Below are positions 61,947 to 64,000 of a stretch of DNA of 64,000 nt, in pieces. Below the pieces are notes generated by a model that saw only the letters and a list, made by a program, of their open reading frames with translations, had not been told where the DNA came from and did not search any database. Positions within the stretch are counted from its first letter, which is position 1; every line of letters starts with the position of its first letter. Origin of the DNA: Misgurnus anguillicaudatus (Eukaryota > Chordata > Actinopteri > Cypriniformes > Cobitidae); NCBI RefSeq assembly GCF_027580225.2, contig NC_073358.2, forward strand, positions 6,391,501-6,455,500, in the 5' to 3' direction. The position numbers and the translations under genes were made by a program.

Positions 61947-63710
61947 ATGTTAACATATTTATTAGTAAACATCATAATTTAGAACAAACAGGAAGAAGAC
62001 ATAGGCTAAGATATAAGGTAAAAAGAAGTAATAGAAAACGAAAAAAATATGAAAACTTTAATAAATGGTAATATTATTGATATTATGAACTCATTCAAAT
62101 CTTTAATCTTTCTAAATAAATTATAAACTTTACGTGATAAAAACGCTATAAGAGACACACAGAGGGATCAGGCTTCGACAGAACACCGGATATCTTCTCT
62201 AATTATTTTCTATTCTAACCAATAAAAGATTTCCAAATGATTTCATCACTCCAGTCTGTCCGGTTGAGGGCTTATTGCAACCATAAACACCTACGTTTAT
62301 CTTCAAATGGTGTCTTCGACGAGGGTATACTATAAAAATGAAGGTCATCTATTTTGGCATTCCTATTCTGACACTCAACAGCACAACAAGACATTTTCTA
62401 GTGAGTTATATTGTTAGTTTCACTCGTGTCTCATTCATTTCCACAGTTTTTCTGCCACCACATGCGCGCGTGACGTAACTGTGACGTCGACTCGCAAAAG
62501 GTCTATACTTTTCGCCTGTCTGTGTGTGTGTGTGCCACTCTTTTGAGACAGACAGTAGACAGAAATGACAGAGGCAATCACGATTGGCTAAAATGCTAAT
62601 GACATCAAATTTTTATTTTATGCCAACAAACGCACATGTAAACACTGTGAAAATATATCCCCTCTCTCTCTCAAAAAAAAAAAAAAATCAGAGAGGTCAT
62701 GTTTATTAATCATGCATTAGGTCAATAAAGAAATTATTGAAACAGGCCTACAGTATTTGCTACTAAAGGATGTGTCATTGCCAACTCTACTGGGCCTGAT
62801 AGCGGGCCTGCAGTAATGCATGATTGATGCAGCATGCAATAAATGCATGATGACCCTTTACAATTGGTAAAACTACATTTAAATCCAAATCAGATAAACC
62901 CCAGAGATCAAGATGAGATAAACCAACCTTCTTCATGTCATTCTCTAAATTCTCCTCCTCCTGTCCCTCGGTAAGACGGCGGCGCAGCTCGGCCACCTCA
63001 CGCTCCATCGCGTCTCTGTACTGAGCCCACTGAGCGCGCTCCTGCTCCAGCTTCTGCTGAAACTGCAGCTTAAACTCACGCTCTGCATCTGAACAAGCAC
63101 AAGCCCGAACAAAGATTCATACTTTTGAACAGATGTAGATTAACCCGCAAGCATGCATACTGAGAAAGAAGTTCACCTTTCATAATAGCCTGCAGCGAAG
63201 CCACCTCATCCTGCCATTGCTGTCGGACCTGGTCTATGGCCTCCTGCTTCGTGCTTTCAGATACGGTGGCTACGGCTTTAATGGTCTCCATCTCAGCTTT
63301 AGCATCGGCCAGCTGGGCCTGAACCCTACTCAGCTTGGCCTGGGCCTTCTCCAGTATAGCAGCTTGCTTCTTCAGCTCATCTACAAAAAGAGATTTGGGG
63401 AGCAAGAACAAAGATGGAGTAAATGGATTGGTTCTTTTATGAAACGCCACTAGAATTTATTTATTTTAACCAGGAGTCCATCATCAAGTAATTTGTATAA
63501 CTTGGGTCGTTTAAACAACGTTCACTCACTATTATTTTAAGGAATTATAAAGACTTAGTTTAGTTTTAGTTATTATGTCACCTTCTTTAGACAGATAGAG
63601 TTCCTTAAACTTGGCACGCTTCTGGTTAAACTCCATCTCCAGTTGCTGTTTGAGCTTCAGGAAGTCAGCTCGTTCCTGCTCCTGCTCGGCCGCTGACTGC
63701 TGTATAACCC
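35741..63710 (-). CDS. rabep1: Rabaptin-5 (Rab GTPase-binding effector 1), all but the first exon
   Basis: Rabaptin-5 is a dimeric coiled-coil effector of Rab5 and Rab4 on early endosomes and a Rabex-5 partner. Exons in coding order: 63582-63710, 63177-63380, 62928-63088, 57528-57647, 55005-55140, 54679-54857, 54307-54417, 53745-54188, 51023-51127, 50705-50821, 50382-50480, 48543-48683, 47908-48097, 39934-39989, 39563-39661, 36544-36660, 35741-35842. They join in frame to 835 codons plus stop; the human protein is 862. The first coding exon lies beyond 64000. Visible landmarks: [18 protein letters not shown] in the N-terminal coil; [31 protein letters not shown]-1 ear-binding DFGPLV (53964-53981) preceded by [28 protein letters not shown]; and the Rab5-binding C terminus ending TDISQLPET. 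Introns are GT-AG except a GC donor after 55005. The longest intron (39990-47907) holds a 3.3 kb minisatellite. It is rabep1 rather than the shorter rabep2. Confidence 0.96.
35955..36499. mobile_element. Palindromic element, last intron of rabep1
   Basis: TTATACCACGGGTCTTTTGA at 35989 pairs with CAACAGACCCGTGGTATAA near 36499, and the arms run inward through GCACACCTAACTT and AATAATGCACACC to a centre near 36240. Half copies occur at 18155-18447 and 12305-12532. Confidence 0.8.
36809..37793. mobile_element. TTAA-flanked fold-back transposon (copy 2), carrying a SINE-like insert
   Basis: Ends TTAA-AGGATTAGTCC and GACTAATCCT-TTAA, same family as 22146-23063. At about 37117-37293 it is interrupted by CAATCAATCAATTTATTTAT...GCTGTACAAAGC, a common fish interspersed repeat, bordered by short GTCTTC repeats. 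The element itself splits a fragment of the GACCCG-rich family (36752-36808 and 37794-37860). Confidence 0.8.
37946..39364. mobile_element. ACACCAAACGCGAA transposon with tandem internal units
   Basis: The left end TTCACACCAAACGCGAATAG matches, inverted, the right end CTATTCGCGTTTGGTGTGAA. Inside, a unit containing CGCGAATAGAGTGTCAAATA, TCGTTCCTCCATGTTGAATG and GTATATTTGTAGGAAAAGCC repeats about three to four times with period 300-400 bp. The GTATATTTGTAGG segments come from the GTGACC...GGTCACAT family, so pieces of one transposon were captured and amplified inside another. Confidence 0.75.
40605..43912. repeat. 3.3 kb minisatellite, 50-bp unit with higher-order repeats
   Basis: The basic unit TAGCAACAAATCTAGCAACT, TTGTAGATGGCTG, TGTCACCCCTTAGTGGC repeats about 66 times with period 50 (for example 41021, 41071, 41121). 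Variants are arranged in a higher-order pattern: the unusual CTCTCAAAAAA junction recurs at 41561, 42748 and 43790, with the same neighbouring variant units. It lies in a rabep1 intron between exons 39934-39989 and 47908-48097. Frames through it are not coding. Confidence 0.93.
44087..44463 (+). mobile_element. Miniature transposon, homologous to 5930-6270
   Basis: AGGGCTAGGCGCTATATCGA and AATATCACCCAGCCCT are the two ends, imperfectly inverted. The body shares CAGCTGTATAT and CATGAGGCTTTG with the copy at 6.0 kb. Confidence 0.65.
44781..44792 (-). other. rabep1: Candidate 12-nt microexon of rabep1
   Basis: Read on the minus strand, TTTTATTCAG precedes ACATCTTGGAAG, followed by GTATGA. The acceptor has a long pyrimidine-rich run further upstream with a CTGC near it, and the donor context AAG/GTATGA is good. 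The flanking rabep1 exons split a codon after its first base, so 12 nt keeps the frame and would insert four residues: EEI-DILE-ASF instead of EEI-ASF. The sequence shows splice-site quality and phase; use of the exon is inference. Confidence 0.45.
45034..45728. mobile_element. Inverted-repeat transposon, GTGCCCGGTTGCAT ends
   Basis: GTGCCCGGTTGCATGAAAG at the left and TTATGCAACCGGGCAC at the right are inverted. The subterminal part is full of CCTTAAG/CTTAAGG motifs in both orientations. I could not fix a target duplication. Confidence 0.75.
45895..46613. mobile_element. AAGTAACG-type transposon remnant
   Basis: TTTAAGTAACGCAATAGTTACT at the left and TTTAAAGTAACGTTCCCGACACT at the right are the subterminal AAGTAAC blocks of a common fish hAT-like family. 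The right tip is intact; the left tip is not. A short frame at 45991-46233 lies inside and is not recognised. Confidence 0.5.
46772..47154. mobile_element. hAT-like miniature element, GGCCGATA-rich
   Basis: TAGGGATGCACGATATATCA and TGGTGCATCCCTA are inverted. The flanks GTTTTGAC (46764-46771) and CTTTTGAC (47155-47162) agree at 7 of 8 positions. Subterminal TCGGCCGATAA repeats resemble those in 3088-4301. Confidence 0.8.
48727..49247 (-). mobile_element. LINE reverse transcriptase fragment (L2/CR1-like), truncated both ends
   Basis: A single open frame reads [17 protein letters not shown], then the catalytic-site block [12 protein letters not shown], then [12 protein letters not shown] and [14 protein letters not shown]. 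This is the palm and following part of a non-LTR retrotransposon reverse transcriptase. The 5' half, endonuclease and start are missing, and the frame stops after an internal deletion near a TTTAGTCATTTAGCAGACG tail motif. It lies in a rabep1 intron, in the same orientation as the gene, and is a dead copy. The YADD catalytic pair is intact. Confidence 0.85.
49252..49725. mobile_element. TTAA-flanked transposon, CTCTTTCCCC ends
   Basis: TTAA-CTCTTTCCCC at the left and GGGGAAAGAG-TTAA at the right. It abuts the LINE fragment almost exactly, so the two may have inserted in sequence. Confidence 0.75.
51264..51541. mobile_element. Miniature transposon, TGGGCAAAGATTAAT ends
   Basis: GCTGGGCAAAGATTAATAGC and GCGATTAATCTTTGCCCAG are inverted. 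AAAATAAAAGTGATTTTTTT returns inverted as AAAAAAATCACTTTTGTATG. It belongs to the same broad GATTAATCGCGATTAATC group as 14051-14436 and 19067-19392. Confidence 0.75.
51886..52442. mobile_element. TTAA-flanked transposon, AGGGACACTCCACTTTTTTT ends
   Basis: TTAA-AGGGACACTCCACT and AGTGGAGTGTCCCT-TTAA are inverted. Further arms pair (CATGTGCTCATTTTCCAACT with AGCTGGAAAATGAGCATAT, and CGGGTCTGGCGG with CCGCCAGACCCG). Confidence 0.82.
52650..53594. mobile_element. Nested insertions in a rabep1 intron, three layers
   Basis: Outer: GTGTACACACCAAACGCGAA at 52652 and GAATTCGCGTTTGGTTTGTA near 53580, the ACACCAAACGCG family. Middle: CAGGGTTCCAATACCTTAGT and the complement of CAAGAACCCGTGGGAACCCTGG (about 52672-53382). 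Inner: CAGTTCCCTTTCGAGGGAAC to TTCTCAGGGAACAACAG plus TACATACGTAACC (about 52801-53066). The order of insertion follows from the nesting. Confidence 0.6.
55003..55004 (-). other. rabep1: GC 5' splice site of rabep1
   Basis: The exon 55005-55140 ends CATGAAG on the minus strand and is followed by GCATGT, not GT. Only this junction gives the conserved continuation HE-VVHLLD in frame with exon 54679-54857, which begins TGGTTCAC after a normal TTTTAG acceptor. AAG/GCATGT matches the strong exon-side consensus typical of GC-AG introns. Confidence 0.8.
55223..55955. mobile_element. TTAA-flanked fold-back element, arms about 340 nt
   Basis: TTAA-AGGAATAGTCTACTC and GAGTAGACTATTCCT-TTAA bound a nearly complete palindrome centred near 55589. 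Inner arm blocks such as AGGAACTATATTTTATGGCG are repeated exactly on the opposite strand. A one-armed relative lies at 59985-60727. Confidence 0.88.
56022..56598. mobile_element. Two head-to-head copies of a 240-bp TTAA element
   Basis: Copy one, about 56022-56261, runs from TTAA-AGGCGGGGTGCAC to AAAAATCCTGCATCCCACCT-TTAA. Copy two, about 56353-56598, is reversed: TTAA-AAGCGGGGTGCACG to CGTGCACCCCGCCT-TTAA. About 90 bp separates them. Confidence 0.75.
56938..57357. mobile_element. Inverted-repeat element, CTTATTTTTCGAGGGCGC ends
   Basis: ACTTATTTTTCGAGGGCGCA pairs imperfectly with CGCGCCCCTCGGAAGATAAGT, and the arms include AATAAGTGCCTGCTGCA with its complement TGCAGCAGGCACTTATT. Short frames on both strands are arm translations. 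Confidence 0.65.
58301..59016. mobile_element. hAT-like element, perfect 8-bp duplication GTGCACGC
   Basis: TAGGGTTGCCGCGGTGACAG and TCGCGGCAAGCCTA are the ends. GTGCACGC occurs exactly at 58293-58300 and 59017-59024. Subterminal CACCGGTTA motifs are present at both ends. Confidence 0.88.
59025..59780. mobile_element. Second hAT-like element sharing the same target
   Basis: CACTGATCTATATAAATGAC and GTCATTTATATAGATCAGTG are perfect inverted ends. GTGCACGC (59017-59024) on the left and GTGCACAC (59781-59788) on the right are its target duplication, 7 of 8. It starts at the base after the preceding element's duplication. Confidence 0.85.
59985..60727. mobile_element. One-armed relative of the 55223-55955 element, split by an insert
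   Basis: AATATAGTTCTCATTTTTTATCC and CCACGTTTTATTTTGTGCCACC align with the right arm of 55223-55955. The left arm is missing. It ends GTTTTCC-TTTAA. The element at 60200-60562 lies inside. Confidence 0.6.
60200..60562. mobile_element. hAT-like miniature element, second copy of 14560-14961
   Basis: TAGGGCTGTCACGATTATGA and CATTGTGACAGCCCTA match the 14.56 kb copy. The flanks GTTTAGAG (60192-60199) and GTTTGGAG (60563-60570) agree at 7 of 8 positions. Confidence 0.85.
61111..61607. mobile_element. Transposon with CAGTCCTTCCAGAAAAA ends, GCGG-rich
   Basis: CAGTCCTTCCAGAAAAATGC and TTTTTCTGGAGGGACTG are inverted, with CCTTAC on both sides (61105-61110 and 61608-61613). The body repeats ATGCGGA/TTGCGGGAA motifs, and overlapping frames result from this repetition. 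Confidence 0.78.
61857..61945. repeat. (TG)n microsatellite, about 44 units
   Basis: An uninterrupted TG run of about 89 bases in the second-longest rabep1 intron. The apparent CV-repeat frame is not a gene. Confidence 0.97.
61950..62927. other. rabep1 intron, nothing recognised
   Basis: This is AT-rich intron with a short poly(A) run near 62675. No repeat termini or exon seen. Confidence 0.4.
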
Positions 63711-64000
63711 CTGCCAAATATAACAGCACAGATCAGCCTACAACTCATCATAAAGATCAGAGCACTTCAGGGCCCATATTCTTAAAGCTTCTTAAGGGGG
63801 TCGCACACCGGACGAAAAGCGCCGCTTCGTGCCATGAATCTACAAACAGAACACATTCTTTTCTATGTATGTACGCACACCAACGGCGCCTGTCCGCTGT
63901 GACTCTGGACACTGCTCAAATACCTGTCATGCCAATCATATGGTTTAACATTTAATAACATCATATTTGGCCCAAATCGTTAGCTATTAACATAGGCTGC
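63711..64000. other. rabep1 intron 1, partial, with the start of a transposon
   Basis: The acceptor TTTGGCAG for the exon at 63582-63710 is here. From about 63797, GGGGGTCGCACACCGGACGA and AAAGCGCCGC look like the end of another inverted-repeat element whose partner lies outside the window. Confidence 0.45.

Noticed and set aside
61856..62071. Cysteine-valine repeat protein
   Set aside because: It is the translation of a TG microsatellite.

Overview
The window looks like a chromosome segment of a teleost fish, most likely a cypriniform (zebrafish/carp/barb relative). It has small conserved exons with GT-AG introns, an AT-rich background, and a very high density of short DNA transposons with inverted termini, several of a kind familiar from cyprinid genomes. 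There are no bacterial features, rRNA genes, intact tRNA genes or CRISPR arrays.

Three protein genes can be supported. (1) Exon 1 of a vps37-family gene, best match vps37d (ESCRT-I), lies on the minus strand at 16081-16248; the rest of that gene was not found and must lie left of the window or in a long first intron. (2) A complete nup88 (nucleoporin 88) lies on the plus strand at 17644-30270. I reconstructed 17 exons that join in frame to 720 codons plus a stop. (3) Nearly all of rabep1 (Rabaptin-5, Rab5 effector) lies on the minus strand at 63710-35741. Its 17 exons give 835 codons plus a stop; only the first coding exon is beyond the right edge. nup88 and rabep1 are tail to tail. vps37d and nup88 are head to head, with 1.4 kb between their start codons.

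Layout: 1-16.0 kb holds transposons, minisatellites and vps37d intron. 16.1-17.6 kb is a divergent promoter region with one inserted hAT-like element. 17.6-30.6 kb is nup88. 30.6-35.7 kb is the convergent intergenic region, with a three-deep transposon nest. 35.7-63.7 kb is rabep1, whose introns carry a 3.3 kb 50-bp minisatellite with higher-order structure, a LINE reverse transcriptase fragment, many fold-back elements and a nested island at 58.1-60.9 kb.

The genes are ordinary vertebrate housekeeping genes of membrane traffic (rabep1, vps37d) and nuclear transport (nup88); they share no pathway. No new multi-gene system is visible. The points most worth a second look are an apparent 12-nt in-frame microexon and a GC-AG intron in rabep1, a transposon family with 4-bp target duplications present as inverted copies flanking the end of nup88, a near-perfect 163-bp hairpin in a nup88 intron, repeated use of one 8-bp target by two adjacent transposons, and minisatellites that grew inside transposons.
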